This document shows, piece by piece, positions 12,524 to 24,753 of a DNA stretch of 64,000 nucleotides. The stretch is from Pseudeuparius sepicola (lineage: Eukaryota > Arthropoda > Insecta > Coleoptera > Anthribidae), in NCBI GenBank assembly GCA_963920635.1, contig OY987303.1, positions 44,887,223 to 44,951,222 on the forward strand. The letters run 5' to 3'. Position 1 is the stretch's first letter; each line of letters starts with the position of its first letter. The translations under genes were made by a program, and so were the position numbers. Under the pieces are notes generated by a model. The model did not search any database. It was given only the letters and a program-made list of their open reading frames with translations, and had not been told where the DNA came from.

Positions 12524-13962
12524 TGAAATACCAATTTTTATAATTAAAAATTCGTGAGATTTCGGTCCAATATTTATTTTTTTATTTTATACGACGTTTC
12601 GACAACTTAGTTGTCATCATCAGGTTACTTATACAAACAATTTGTTTTCTTCACATAGTACAGACATTTAAAATAATTTTTAAAATTTTTTCAAAGCTAA
12701 AAATAAAAATTAGATTTTAGTACATATTAATTTAAGAAAAAGAGGAATTTTTCTTTTACACAAGTTAAAAATTATAACACAAGCAAGGATATAAGAGAAT
12801 ATCTAGCTAAGAGGAATTTGTTAGTTGTCATCATCAGGTTACTTATACAAACAATTTGTTTTCTTCACATAGTACAGACATTTAAAATAATTTTTAAAAT
12901 TTTTTCAAAGCTAAAAATAAAAATTAGATTTTAGTACATATTAATTTAAGAAAAAGAGGAATTTTTCTTTTACACAAGTTAAAAATTATAACACAAGCAA
13001 GGATATAAGAGAATATCTAGCTAAGAGGAATTTGTTAGTTGTCATCATCAGGTTACTTATACAAACAATTTGTTTTCTTCACATAGTACAGACATTTAAA
13101 ATAATTTTTAAAATTTTTTCAAAGCTAAAAATAAAAATTAGATTTTAGTACATATTAATTTAAGAAAAAGAGGAATTTTTCTTTTACACAATTCTCTTAT
13201 ATCCTTGCTTGTGTTATAATTTTTAACTTGTGTAAAAGAAAAATTCCTCTTTTTCTTAAATTAATATGTACTAAAATCTAATTTTTATTTTTAGCTTTGA
13301 AAAAATTTTAAAAATTATTTTAAATGTCTGTACTATGTGAAGAAAACAAATTGTTTGTATAAGTAACCTGATGATGACAACTAAGTTGTCGAAACGTCGT
13401 ATAATAAGAGATATAAGAGAATATCTCTTATATCCTTGCTTGTGTTATAATTTTTAACTTGTGTAAAAGAAAAATTCCTCTTTTTCTTAAATTAATATGT
13501 ACTAATATCTAATTTTTATTTTTAGCTTTGAAAAAATTTTAAAAATTATTTTAAATGTCTGTACTATGTGAAGAAAACAAATTGTTTGTATAAGTAACCT
13601 GATGATGACAACTAAGTTGTCGAAACGTCGTATAATAAGAGATATAAGAGAATATCTCTTATATCCTTGCTTGTGTTATAATTTTTAACTTGTGTAAAAG
13701 AAAAATTCCTCTTTTTCTTAAATTAATATGTACTAATATCTAATTTTTATTTTTAGCTTTGAAAAAATTTTTAAAATTATTTTAAATGTCTGTACTATGT
13801 GAAGAAAACAAATTGTTTGTATAAGTAACCTGATGATGACAACTAAGTTGTCGAAACGTCGTATAAAATAAAAAAATAAATATTGGACCGAAATCTCACG
13901 AATTTTTAATTATAAGATTGTACTCTACGGTCAAGAAAACAAAATATAAAATACCAATTTTT
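12524..13962. mobile_element. Two opposed tandem arrays (3 x 214 bp and 3 x 231 bp)
   Basis: AATTCGTGAGATTTCGGTCC opens (near 12549) and is mirrored at the right end (to 13915). From 12608 three 214-bp units run in one orientation; from about 13190 three 231-bp units of the same sequence run in the other. The 17-bp difference reflects unit junctions. A direct repeat AAATACCAATTTTTAT at both flanks (12525-12541, 13946-13962) may be a 16-bp target duplication. Each right-hand unit contains CTGATGATG, a GACAAC/GTTGTC hairpin and CGAAAC. No protein is encoded. Confidence 0.85.
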
Positions 13963-14059
13963 ATGTATTCTTTACGCAAAACCATATTTTTTCAATATTA
14001 ACTAATAAAGCAAATCCTTATAATGACATGAAACGAAAAAAACGCACGACCCTTCAAAA

Positions 14060-14102
14060 GAGAGCGGTCACCCATCTAGAGCCGACCGCGCTCCGTTGCT
14101 GC
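14060..14102 (-). other. 5S rRNA-like fragment
   Basis: Minus strand GAGCGCGGTC...GATGGGTGACCGC resembles the 3' half of 5S rRNA (GGGCGCGGTTAGTACTTGGATGGGTGACCGCC in animals). Only about 40 bases match, so it is probably the head of a 5S-derived SINE or a relic. Confidence 0.4.
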
Positions 14103-14676
14103 ACTTTCTATATCTTCATTTTTGCGTGACTATATCGAGACAATAGACCACGTTGTGCATACATAATATTATCGTTGTTCAAACCGACCGTATTATTACT
14201 AGTACTGAAAGGTTACGTTGTTATACAACAATTATAGGCAATGAGGTCGAATATCTGGACATCCTATCTGGCGTTAAATCTCGCTAAGGCCAAATCACAA
14301 AAAAATGATGCGTTGACGCAAATTTCTCTTTAGTGCCGATTAAGAAAATATTTAACAGTGAAAATATAAATTACAAAATTGTTGGAAGCTGCCGACTCCT
14401 TTAGGGTGTGCCAGTTAGACAAACTTATTCCAGCAGGTGTTTTAGTTAAAAGAAAGTTAAATAGCAAAAAACACATTAATTATTTTATGATAGATAGTAA
14501 CAAAATCAATAACGCGATAATAGTCTTTGTGTCCTCAACTACGAATTGATAGCCTTTTAAATACTGAACCTATCAAAATATCATTTTTCAAGCCGGTAAT
14601 TACATCAATGAGTAATGAATACAAGAATAAGGTTTGGACAACGCTTTCATTATTTCTATTAAAAATATGTATAAAC

Positions 14677-17055
14677 TAGTGTTTCACAAGACAAGAGATT
14701 TCTTGTCTTGCTAGGCCTATTCTTGTCTTGTCTTGCAAAGCAAGACAAGAAATTAAATTCATTCTTGTCTTGGCCAACTCTTGCTGGAAAAAATCTTGTC
14801 TTGCAAGCAAGACTTCTTGCAACTTCTTGTTCTTGCATTTTTTGTTTAGTGACGTCATCGCAGCAAGAATCTTGCTACCAAGACTCTTGTTAGCAAGACA
14901 CTTGATAACAAGACTCTTGCAAAAAAATTTTTACTGCTGAGGATGATCCCCTAGCGGTTCGAAACATGTACAGTTTTAATTAAAAACTACTTGTGGAGTT
15001 TTGACTGAGAGAATTTTGCTTTGTTTAATCTTGCATTATTTATTAATGTGGATAACACCAACGATGTTATTTTGTTGTTTGTATATATTTTTTTAAATTT
15101 TAATAATAATTTTGTTTAAATGTTTTCACGATTTTCAATTCGATATACGATTTTCCGTTCTGTGAAAATTATTTCGATGTGTGGACAAAAACTGCGAAAC
15201 CCACTCTCCCAAAATGCCCTGATCTATACTATGTCACTAATATCACAGACCTATATAGGCGAAGCTATATAGGTCTGTGCTAATATATAACGAACCAAAG
15301 CATAAGCAAGTACAATGGACGCTGGTACAATAGACCCGAGAAACAGCTAGTCTATAGGTAGTGTTAAGTATTTTAGCAAAAACAGAGTTAAAGAAAACAT
15401 GAAAAATAAATTAATCCACTGTACAGGGTGTTCCCGTATATTTTGACCCATCCCTAGACCCTTTATTTTTCGAGTTAGAAAAAAATTACTTAAATGAAAG
15501 TTGTAGGGTTTTTTCTGAACCGCTAGGATCTTTTACTAGATAAAACAAATGAGCGCCGCAAATTTATGAAAAATATAAACTTCCTTTTTTTAATGGAACA
15601 CCCTGTATATTTGTGGATTTTTGAATTGCACGCATTTTTCCGATTCCAACAATATAAATCTTTACATTTAATCAAGGTTGCCATGGAAAAACATTTCAAC
15701 TTATAGGCAAGAGCATTCCTGTCAATCCATTATTTTTGGGACAATATACACCTTGGTACCCTACAACTTTCTTTTAAGTAATTTTTTTCTCGAAAAATAA
15801 AATAAAGGCTCTAGGGCTGGGTCAAAATCTCAGACTAATGAATAAAGGGGACACCGCATTATAGTGCCTTTATACAGATGTAAGCAGTAAGCTGAACCTT
15901 CTCACTTTATGAAAGAGATAATGTATTTACAAATACTAGCTATGGAACGAAATATTATCTTTTTTAACTTTGGAGGAAAGACACTTGCACTTTATGCATC
16001 TTTTTACCATTTTTTTATATTTTAAACTTGGAACCGCACGAAAATCTCGATTTTAGCGTTTGTTTTCTGGTAAAACTAAGCAAATACCGAAGCACAAACC
16101 AAAACAAACAAAATGGAAAACAAACAATTTGAGCAAGCGCTAACTTTGGTTCCTGTCAAACTGCCGCAACGTTGCCGATTAGAGCGAAAAGTAATGGGTG
16201 TTCTCTACTATATCCATTTTGTCAATAATAAAACAGCTACATAATCTTTCTTGAACACGAAAAGGTTGTTTTACTTTACTGTTCCGCCTGAATTTTATAA
16301 GTGGGAGCAATTTTTCGTTCAATGCATCTACTAAAGAAATTGCCGGTTTTATTTATGATATTCCTAGTTATTGTTACTCTTAAATGTGACAACATGTTTG
16401 GGGTAGGTCAGTAAGACCAATATTTGTAAACAAGGGGGTAGTAATAAACAGCTATGCCTGTCGCCTGTCAACAATTCACTTAAATTTGTAAACAAATTCG
16501 TCCCCTTTATTCATTAGTCTGAGGTCAAAATATACGGGAACACCCGTACATATAACTATTAATTTGTGGAATTTATAAGAATTAAAATTAGAATGATTTT
16601 GTTTGTCGGGAGTCGGGAAATATGGATTTCCTGCCCCGTTAATTCTCAATTTCTTTTTGAGTACCTGTAATGCTTGGAAACATGGATTACTTAGTATTAC
16701 TTAGCAGGAGTATTGTAAATAAAATATATTTACTAGATAATATAGTAGCATATTAGATACAGTAATTATTCTTAAATAACCGTTTATATTTATGCTCATT
16801 TTTTAAAAATCAATATTATCCTCACCGACATTAATTATTTCTTTTATTAAAGTTTTACAGTCATTATTACAGATAGTGATTTTTGCAAGATTTCTTGCTT
16901 CTAGCAAGATTTCTTGCAAAATTGCAAGAGTCTTGCAGAATGATTTCTTGTCTTGTCTTGCAAAGCAAGACAAGAAATTTAAAAGAGTCTTGTCTTGTTC
17001 TTGCAGCAAGAACAAGACAAGAACAAGAAATTTGCAAGAGTCTTGTGAAACACTA
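14677..17055. mobile_element. hAT-like element with CAAGAC subterminal repeats
   Basis: TAGTGTTTCACAAGAC is mirrored at the other end. The flanks GTATAAAC (14669-14676) and CTATAAAC (17056-17063) match at 7 of 8 bases, a hAT-type duplication. Both ends are packed with TTGCAAGACAAG/CTTGTCTTG units (14680-14925, 16884-17045), which open several frames at once. The interior has no transposase and carries two nested palindromic elements (15424-16546, 15832-16522). Confidence 0.75.
15424..16546. mobile_element. Palindromic CAGGGTGTTCCCG element with nested insert
   Basis: CAGGGTGTTCCCGTATATTT pairs with the inverse ending near 16546, TA on both sides. Arms also pair around ACAACTTTC (15498 with 15770). 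A second element, ends CAGACTAATGAATAAAGG (15832 and 16522), is inserted in it. The CAGACTAAT.AATAAAG end also occurs near 40137 and 41159. Confidence 0.65.
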
Positions 17056-17485
17056 CTATAAACGCCCTACATTGCAGGTAATTCCGTCACTTTTATAAAA
17101 ATGCAAAATGAAAAAATAAAGGTAGCTACCTACCTATTCCTTATTTAAAGGAGTTCAATTAAAAAATTGCCAACAATATATAATTGGTTTTTAGGAAGAA
17201 ATTTAAATTAATAGAAATTATAAGGGAAGGTGGGTATAACACTCCAAAAAAAGAGAACAGTTTTATGTGTTGTCCCGAATTTTAAGCCCAACAAATAAAC
17301 ATATTTTATTTCTCCAACAAAAACTGACAATGCTTATACGTACTAAACAAATATAACAAACAAAGCAGGGTTTTAGAATGAATCACGATATCGCGATTAT
17401 CATGATTTGAGGGTGTTGGTGGGTGAGAATGTTATAAAAATAAAGCTAAATTATTCAACAAAACACTACAACAACAGCTACCAAC

Positions 17486-17513
17486 CTGTCTGACTATCAG
17501 TTTCACTGTTCAT
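17486..17513 (-). CDS. Candidate first coding exon of the carboxypeptidase gene
   Basis: On the minus strand a short ATG exon encodes MNSETDSQT plus one base (G) before GTTGGT, a weak donor preceded by ACAG. That single base plus the AT opening the exon at 9850-10070 makes GAT (Asp), giving MNSETDSQTDPEPNVQ. It therefore satisfies the phase required of the upstream exon. The evidence is only phase and position; a 28-nt exon with a non-ideal donor can arise by chance. If correct, the intron is 7.4 kb and contains the arrays at 12.5-14 kb and the hAT-like element at 14.7-17.06 kb. Confidence 0.35.
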
Positions 17514-18830
17514 CCTAAAGATATTTCGTTCTGTATCAGCTGCGCCTCATGCTCCACATTTAAAAATCCTAGATCATTATAACCATAAAATTAACACCTA
17601 ATCACTTCGACAGTGACAATAATGGACTGAACGGCAAAAATTGTCGGCAACCAAACCTGAATCTATTTTTCCTATTTCCATGGAAATGTAAAAATCAATA
17701 AAATATAAGCCGGTCTTATTATGGTCGCTTTCCCTTTCTGGTGGCTCGTGTGGCGCGTGGCCCTCGTGCGAGGCAAACTTTATTTTTTTTTTTTTTGAGA
17801 TGAGAATGGTTAAACTTCCTGGAAATAAATAAAATGTGTTAATTATATGACTTATCAAGATTTAGACTGATTTTACTAAAATTAAAGCTCCTTTCATTGC
17901 AATTGTTAGGAACCTCATACATTAATTTTGTTATTGCAAGTGACCACTAACTTTGAAGCTAATTTAAATAAGATACATAAATATGAGTACCTATAATAAA
18001 AACGAGCAATCCGTACGCCTAGTGTAAATAAAACGACGTGTTCAATAACGATCCGCGATTTGTCGGTAGGCTATAAAATTTCACCCGACTCGGCAACAGG
18101 GACGTGCTCGATCGCAGAAGTGTAGATATTCGGTTTTATCTTGTTGTTTTCAGCTATTTAGACACTGCCACAAATAATTTTATCGATGTTTTGAACCATT
18201 TTAATTAAGCCAATAATTCTTGTCTGAAATATTTTGATGTACACAATTGTAAAACTAAAATTAAATAAAGGTCGTACCTCCGTGCGGCTATGGCAGATAT
18301 TTGAACCCACGTGCTCTTGTTTACTGCAGGCGTAAGAGTTGCTCGATTTTACTATAGGTACCTACACTAATATATTTTTCCTAGAACGAATATTAAAGCG
18401 AAATCGACCAATCACAGTTAATCTTTCTTCAGCGGAGGCTGACGTGTTGGAAAATGAAACAACCCCTAACTTGAATTTATCTTATTCCAAAATGTCAGTT
18501 TGAACTATCAAATTATTTTCACAGTTTATCCAAATATCCGTTTAGCAGCTATTTCCCACAGGTCGAAAAAATACGCTATTCAACAAGAGTTGAATGGCCG
18601 GCCATATCCCTTCGAACAATGTAGAAATCCTCAACCCTCGTCCTTGTGAGATACGGACAACATATCCACTCTTGCTATACAAACTAATGGTTCAAGTGTC
18701 ACTCCTACACTCGTGAACAAAATATTCTTATATTTATCTTTTCTAAAAAAATTGACGAAATTGATTAAAATGTGTAAGTGCCGTCCATTTTTGTTCCGCG
18801 CAAGATTATAGCAAAATTTGAAAATATGCG
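17514..18830. other. No gene seen; possible upstream region of the carboxypeptidase gene
   Basis: AT-rich with a GC-richer patch near 17730-17770 and a T run at 17776. If the start exon at 17486-17513 is real, the promoter would lie here, but I see no decisive element. Confidence 0.35.
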
Positions 18831-19438
18831 ACAGTTTGGTGAATGAGTGCATGTCCCCAGCAAATTTTTAGACAGTATATGGACCCAAAGGGCTACTATT
18901 GTCACGTGAACTTGTATTTTAATACTTAATTTTTCCACGTTTCTCAACAGGCTGCCAACGATAAGTTCTTGTCATAAAACTGCTGAATAAAAGATGGCAT
19001 ACCTTTTGCGCATGTCCAAGTACAACTGTACTAGGGCATGCGCAAATGGTATGCCATCTTTTTTTAGCTGTTTCATAACAAGAACTTGCATACCTACTTC
19101 TCATTGACAGCCTGTTCAGAAACGTGGAAAAATTAATTATTAAAATACAAGTTCACGTGACAATAGTAGCCCTTTAGGTTCACATTAACGGTATGCCTAT
19201 GCTTTTCCCAGGAATTTTCTATTTTGAACTTCATTATAAAACACATGGCAGCCTGACTAAAATCATATCAAAGCCCATATTTTTAGAATAAATGAAAACT
19301 CATGTATGAAGAACCCAGGATGGCTCTCTGATTTATACCTTATTATTGTGAGAATGTAAGCAACATAAAATGTCCTTTGAAATGCATACTGAGTAAAATA
19401 ACGTCCAAAAATCTGTCACTATCTGCCGGTCTATAGGT
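18831..19438. repeat. ATAGACC-family repeat, copy 3, with a large hairpin
   Basis: The right end CTGCCGGTCTATAG (19425-19438) and the interior match copies 1 and 2. Around 19030, GTTCTTGTCATAAAACTGCT...AAGATGGCATACC pairs with its inverse, and further out CACGTGAACTTGTATTTTAA (18903) pairs with 19140-19160, a palindrome of about 290 bp. Confidence 0.6.
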
Positions 19439-20347
19439 AAAATGTAAAGAAGTATTTATATTTTCATATACAGTGTGTTTCACTTTGAGTCGAGACAATT
19501 CCGTATTTTTCGAAAGATGGACCGATTTTCAAAAAACTTTTTTCAACCTATAAATATATTATTCTTTTACCTATGCCTAGAGTACTGGAAGAGCTCTACA
19601 TTTGGGATAAAATTATAATACTCGTATAGTTTCCGAAAATACGCACAAAACACTGCGCTTGCATCTCGTTTTATGCTCATCGATTACCGAACTATTTTTT
19701 TAATTAAGTGGTGCTCAATAATCTCAAAAACCTTTCTATGAATTACTTTTTTTAAAGGACAATAGCGCAATAAATCCACAGATAACATTTCAGTGGAGTC
19801 GCCCGAAATGTTCCCTTTTCGGTAATTTGCGTGTACAGGTACAGTGCCAGACTTGCACTAGTAAGAAGTAAAAGCAAACAGGGTGTCTCAGAATTATATG
19901 GGGTGATATTTGAAGGACGGTTGGTTCAGACAAAAAAAGACTAAAATGTTCTATAAAATTTTTTCGTAAGACCCTTCTTTTCGGAACTTTGCGTGCTTTA
20001 AAGTTAAACCCTGAAGAAGGTTTTTCCGTAATATCCGTAAAACGGTTAAATCAACCCAGTACATAAGGACTGATAATATGAATTATAGCAACATTTCAAT
20101 CAAAATAACAATGTGATTTGCTTTACTACCTATTATATTTTAGTAGATAAGTGTTTTTTCTTGAAAACCGTTCATTTTTTCGTTGTGATTGAAAAGTACC
20201 TTTTTTGTTTTGAATTAGATGGAGAACTTAAATAAACAATTACAAGGTAAAAAAGAGGTCGTATCAAAGTATAGGGGCATTTTATGTTAGGGGTGGTCCG
20301 CCCCTGGTTTCCAAGACGAGAGTGAAACGTTGCTATAATTTCATATT

Positions 20348-21826
20348 ATAGACCATGAGATAGTGACAGATTTAGGTGCTCCATTTTCGCATACAAGTCT
20401 GGAAGAGGGTTGAAAAGTACATCGATGTTGAGTATGAGGAGAAATTTACGAGGCCCCTGGGGAACATATGGAAAATTCGATTTTCCTTAACAGAACTAAA
20501 AGGTGTCTGTTGCTCATATTTTCACGCAAGCCGTGTTCACTAAATGGTTAGTTGATAGAACCTGGCTCCGAAAAAAGAAAGGCTTGAGTGTTGCAAGTAG
20601 CTAAAGAGTTGAAACAAGGGCGTAATCTTGCAAGGAAAAATGGAAATTTTGACCGATTTTTCCACACAAGCCCATCGAAAGTATAAAAGTGTACATCGTC
20701 ACTAGCCCGAAAAACATAAAAAACATATTATACATAATTAACATATTATAATAATATACAGTGTCTGCCAGAAAGTTGGGCACAAATGGAAATTTTCTTT
20801 ATTTGAAGTTTCTCAAAAAAAAATATTCTTGATAAAAGTTGGTGCTTGTGCTTAAACTCAAAATCCACCCGTAAAAATTTTGAAATTTATTTTCGTATAC
20901 AGGGAAGGTCGAAAAATATGAAAATTCTTCAAGAGTAAAGTACTCTTATATTTAGAACTACAGCAGAATGGCACTAAAAAAAGTTGTTTGGAATCCCAAG
21001 ACAATGTCAAATATGAATTCACAGTCACTTACTCAAAAGAAAAAAGTCACACTTTCGCATTTTTTATTAATCGGGCTATAATACATAATGTTAGATATGT
21101 ATTTTGAGGCACATCTTCGAGCATGACAGTACGATACCAATAATTTTTATTTACGTTCAACTAGCATCTTAAAAACACTTAATAACTGAAAGTTCTGCAA
21201 AGTTTGTCGTTTTTTTGTGTCCAGGTAAAATAGGTACCTACTCATCCTACAATTTCAAACATAACATATAGCAACTAATCTGTGGAACATAAAAATATTA
21301 CATCAACAATTTAAGAGTTATTTAATAAATCATAATTCAACAATAAAAATTATACAGCATGATCAATAAAAAATGCGAAAGTGTGATTTTTTCTTTTGAG
21401 TAGGTGGCTGTGAATTCGCATTTTACATTTTCTTGAGACTCCAAACAAATTTTCTTAGTGCCATTCTGCTGTAGTTCTAAAAATAGGATACTTTACTCTT
21501 GAGGAATTTTCGTATTTTTCAACCTTCCCTGTAAACGAATAGAAATTTCAAAATTTTTACGGCCGGATTTTGAAATTAAGCACAAGCACCAACTTTTATC
21601 AAGCTTTTTTTTTGAGAAACTTCAAATAAAGAAAATTCCCATTTGTGTCCAACTTTCTGGCAGAGACTGTATATTATATAGAAAAATCGAATTTTCCATA
21701 TGTTATCCCCAGGGGCCACTAGTAAATTTCACTTCATTCTACTCAGCATCGGTGTACTTTTCAACCCTCTTTGAGGCTGGTATGCGAAAATGGGGCACCT
21801 AAATCTGTCACTATCTGACGGTCTAT
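20348..21826. mobile_element. Middle nested element, ATAGACC ends
   Basis: ATAGACCATGAGATAGTGAC pairs with the inverse ending GGTCTAT at 21826. Arms (about 140 bp) share GGTGC, TTCAACCCTCTT and CCCAGGGGCC. The tip is the same ATAGACC..GATAGTGACAGATTT as in the repeats at 0.2, 4.8 and 19.4 kb, so one transposase may mobilise both families. Confidence 0.7.
20759..21669. mobile_element. Innermost nested element, CAGTGTCTGCCAGAAAG ends
   Basis: CAGTGTCTGCCAGAAAGTTG is mirrored at 21669, with TA on both sides. The 300-bp arms are about 90 per cent alike by eye; the spacer has no ORF. A truncated copy lies at 31871-32434. This is a non-autonomous Tc1/mariner-type element. Confidence 0.8.
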
Positions 21827-22055
21827 TATCAGTCTATTTATCAGTACTTAGTGGGTATACTGGCCAAGTTTAAATAAAATTTATTTCACCGTTTCGGAGA
21901 TATTACGGAAAAACCTTCTTCAGGGTTTAACTTTAAAGCACGAAAAGTTCCTAAAAGACGGGTCTTAGGAAAAAAATTTATAGAACATTTTAGTCTTTTT
22001 TTGTCCGAACTAGCCGTCCTTCAATGATCTCCCAATACTTCTACGATACGCTGTA

Positions 22056-24170
22056 TACATGCATGCCTTCGCTAAAATGAATTTAATATATCAGACAACA
22101 GTAGCATGACTTAGCAAGTTAGCGCATTGTGCTTCGCTATTTTGTGACTAGGAAGTACAAGCGGTGCTGATTTATTTGGAAATGGCATAATGGTTGATGG
22201 AAGCCAGCGTTGAAGCCCGCTTACGTGCCTTCTTTGTTACAGGGGTTTTGTATAAAATGATACAATTCCGCGGACTTGTGGGAAAAAATCACACGATCCA
22301 TGGCACCTATCCAGCTAGCACCATCGAGCGCAAAATGAGGGGTCTAGGCGACCGGATCGAGTGTGCCAGGTCAACAACCGCCAGTTAAAAGCGTGTTCCG
22401 CGTTCGGTTCGATACTCTACGAGGTGATAGGGATAAGATAATGTAGGTAGATTTAAAATCAAAAACTACACGGGGAGTTTTCTAAGCCAAAATCCAACGT
22501 TTATATCAGCAACACTAGGAACACTATCTACTTATAGTGTGGCCCTCATTAGGACTTATTTTACTCTCCTATGTAAAATTGTTATTTCTGAACTGATTTT
22601 CATCAACTTTTTGTTATTGACTTTTCTGAACACTACTAAATGCTAATCTGGTTTTAAACACAAGTAAACTTAATTTTTCTCGTAAAATCCGAATTAAAAT
22701 TATTGTTACCCTCTTGTCCACTCTAATCATGAACATACTGAATACTATGGCTATGAGAATGACGAATTATATTACAGAAAACATATTAAGGGAGCGTTCT
22801 AATAATAGTCATCACTTCGAATTCATATAGGACCTGCCGAAAAAATAGAATATGAATGAACCTATTACTTTTTAAATGTTGTCTAACCCGAAAATAAATA
22901 ATGCTTATAGATACTTAGCGGTGCAGGAGACTTAAATTGGGCGCGCCATTTTTATCTTTTTAAAAATTGTGTGTTCTTGGCTACATAGCTAATGTAACAG
23001 CAGCTGTACCCAATTAAATGAAACGATAGCAGATTTAATGATATTTATTTTACAGCCACGCAAGTTCCATCTGTACTCATTTGAAATAAATTGCAACTGA
23101 AGTTATTTTTAGCAAGCAACAATTCCAATTTTTTTCTATTATTTTTGCAAACAATAGTTTCTATCGAGAACAAATTTTTCTACAAAAATTAAAACTTTCT
23201 CATCTTGTTAACTCAAGCCGGAGAAAAGGAACAAACAAGAGAAAAGTTCCCTTTAGAATGAAAAACTGCTGCCAATGAAATCACTACTTACACATCACCC
23301 TATTCAAATTCATTATTTAATAGTAAATTCCAATATTGCACATAAATTCCCCAATATACCGACATATATTTATTTTTTTATACTTTAATCAGAGCTTTCA
23401 TCCTCTCGTAACCATTCCCGTTTACTTTGTTTTTGCAAACTGATGCCAAAATTGAATTCCTTGACCTCAAACATGAAAAATGACACAACTTCTGTCATAT
23501 TTTCAGTTTCTAAATCCAAAAAAATACTAGGAAAAATAGTTCAGATTAAAAAATATGCCCATGTATAAATTTACGAACTAATCGGATTACTTTGGTTTTC
23601 TCTTTTTTTGCAAATTATTAATGTTTTAAATTAAGGGGCCTTTTCTCTGCCAGAAAATTTTATTATAAACAACTTCCCTTAATAAAATGTACCTATCTTG
23701 AACACGAAAAGCACTATTGAAATTTAAAATTGTCGAAAAAATCAAAGTACTTCGATTTCTCAAACTTTATACGCGGACTTATTTTTTATTCTGAACAACC
23801 TACCTTAATACAATTTTTCAATATCTTATACAGAAGTTGCACTTTACCTATACAGAAAATGATTTTTTTCTTAATGACAGGATTTACTTTGATTTTTCGA
23901 AATTACTTCCAAATCAAGCGGGGCGGAACCTCAAATGGTCGAACATCTTATTTGTTTTGTCTTTCATACTTATCGTTTTGCTTACCCTGGGACACCCTGT
24001 AGGTAGCTGCAAAGGTCTAATTCTATCTACATAACATAAGACACTTTACATGTATAGTACGTACGCATTTATACCGTTGATCTTTTGCCTACCATAAAAC
24101 GGTCACTATTCCTTTGCCCATAAAATGCCTCAGGGTCGTCGGAGTAGCAACCGTAATTCATAATATAAAT
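22056..24170. other. Intergenic, no gene seen
   Basis: A GC-richer stretch (22180-22430) with a 64-codon ORF shows no family resemblance. 23700-24002 ends GGGACACCCTGTA, the end of a decayed TA-type element. Confidence 0.45.
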
Positions 24171-24753
24171 ACAATTTTAAGCAGGTATTTTTTTATACTT
24201 ATAAACATCGTCTTTTGAAAAATATACCAAAAAATAGCGTTATTGTAATGGACAATGCGCGTTATCATAGCAGGCAACTAAAAACAATCCCCAATTGTAG
24301 CAGTAGGTACTAAAGCGGAGATTCAACATTTCATGATAGAAAATAATATTTATTTTGAAGAAACATACAAAAAAAGGATCTTTTGGAAGTCTTAAAAGCT
24401 TTCAAAATTGATAGGGAATACGTCTGTGACAAACTTGCAGCTGAAAATGGACATGTAATGTTGCGTCTTCCCCCTTACTACTGTATTTTTAACCCCATCG
24501 AGTTAATATGGCACCAACTAAAATCAAATATTAGAAGAAATAATATTTCTCCCACATTAAATATATCTATAGTAGAATTAATAAAAAAACGTTGTAAGTA
24601 ACATCTCTGCGAACATTTGGAAAAACTGTATACTAACAGGTAATTAAGGTGGAAAATTCTTATATGTGTATGCGTACAAATGTTCAACCACTGATAATAA
24701 GTTTAGGTTTAGATAAGGATGATAGTGATAATGACACAGAACTAATGGAGTAA
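24171..24753 (+). pseudogene. Tc1/mariner-group transposase relic with long D-E spacing
   Basis: Translation in shifting frames gives NFKQVFF, NIPKNSVIVMDNARYHSRQ, TKAEIQHFMIENNIYF, LAAENGHVMLRLPPYYCIFN and NPIELIWHQLKSNIRRNN, ending in an acidic tail DKDDSDNDTELME. VIVMDNA.YHS holds the second catalytic Asp and NPIE the Glu, about 82 residues apart (approximate because of frameshifts near 24305 and 24375). That is far from DD34E and near the DD82E group reported for this superfamily. The first Asp and the N-terminus are missing. Confidence 0.75.

Larger units (their letters stand above)
19879..22053. mobile_element. Outermost of three nested inverted-repeat elements
   Basis: CAGGGTGTCTCAGAATTATA...TTGAAGGACGG pairs with 22015-22053 (diverged tip CAGCGTATCGTAG). 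Arms share AAACCCTGAAGAAGGTTTTT. The middle element interrupts it at about 20347. No ORF. Confidence 0.7.

Noticed and set aside
12536..13915. Long terminal repeats of an LTR retrotransposon
   Set aside because: The arrays are inverted, short (214/231 bp units) and have no TG...CA ends, primer site or polyprotein.
14676..17098. Overlapping ORFs in the CAAGAC-rich blocks
   Set aside because: These frames stay open only because the short repeat lacks stops. They form the ends of the hAT-like element.
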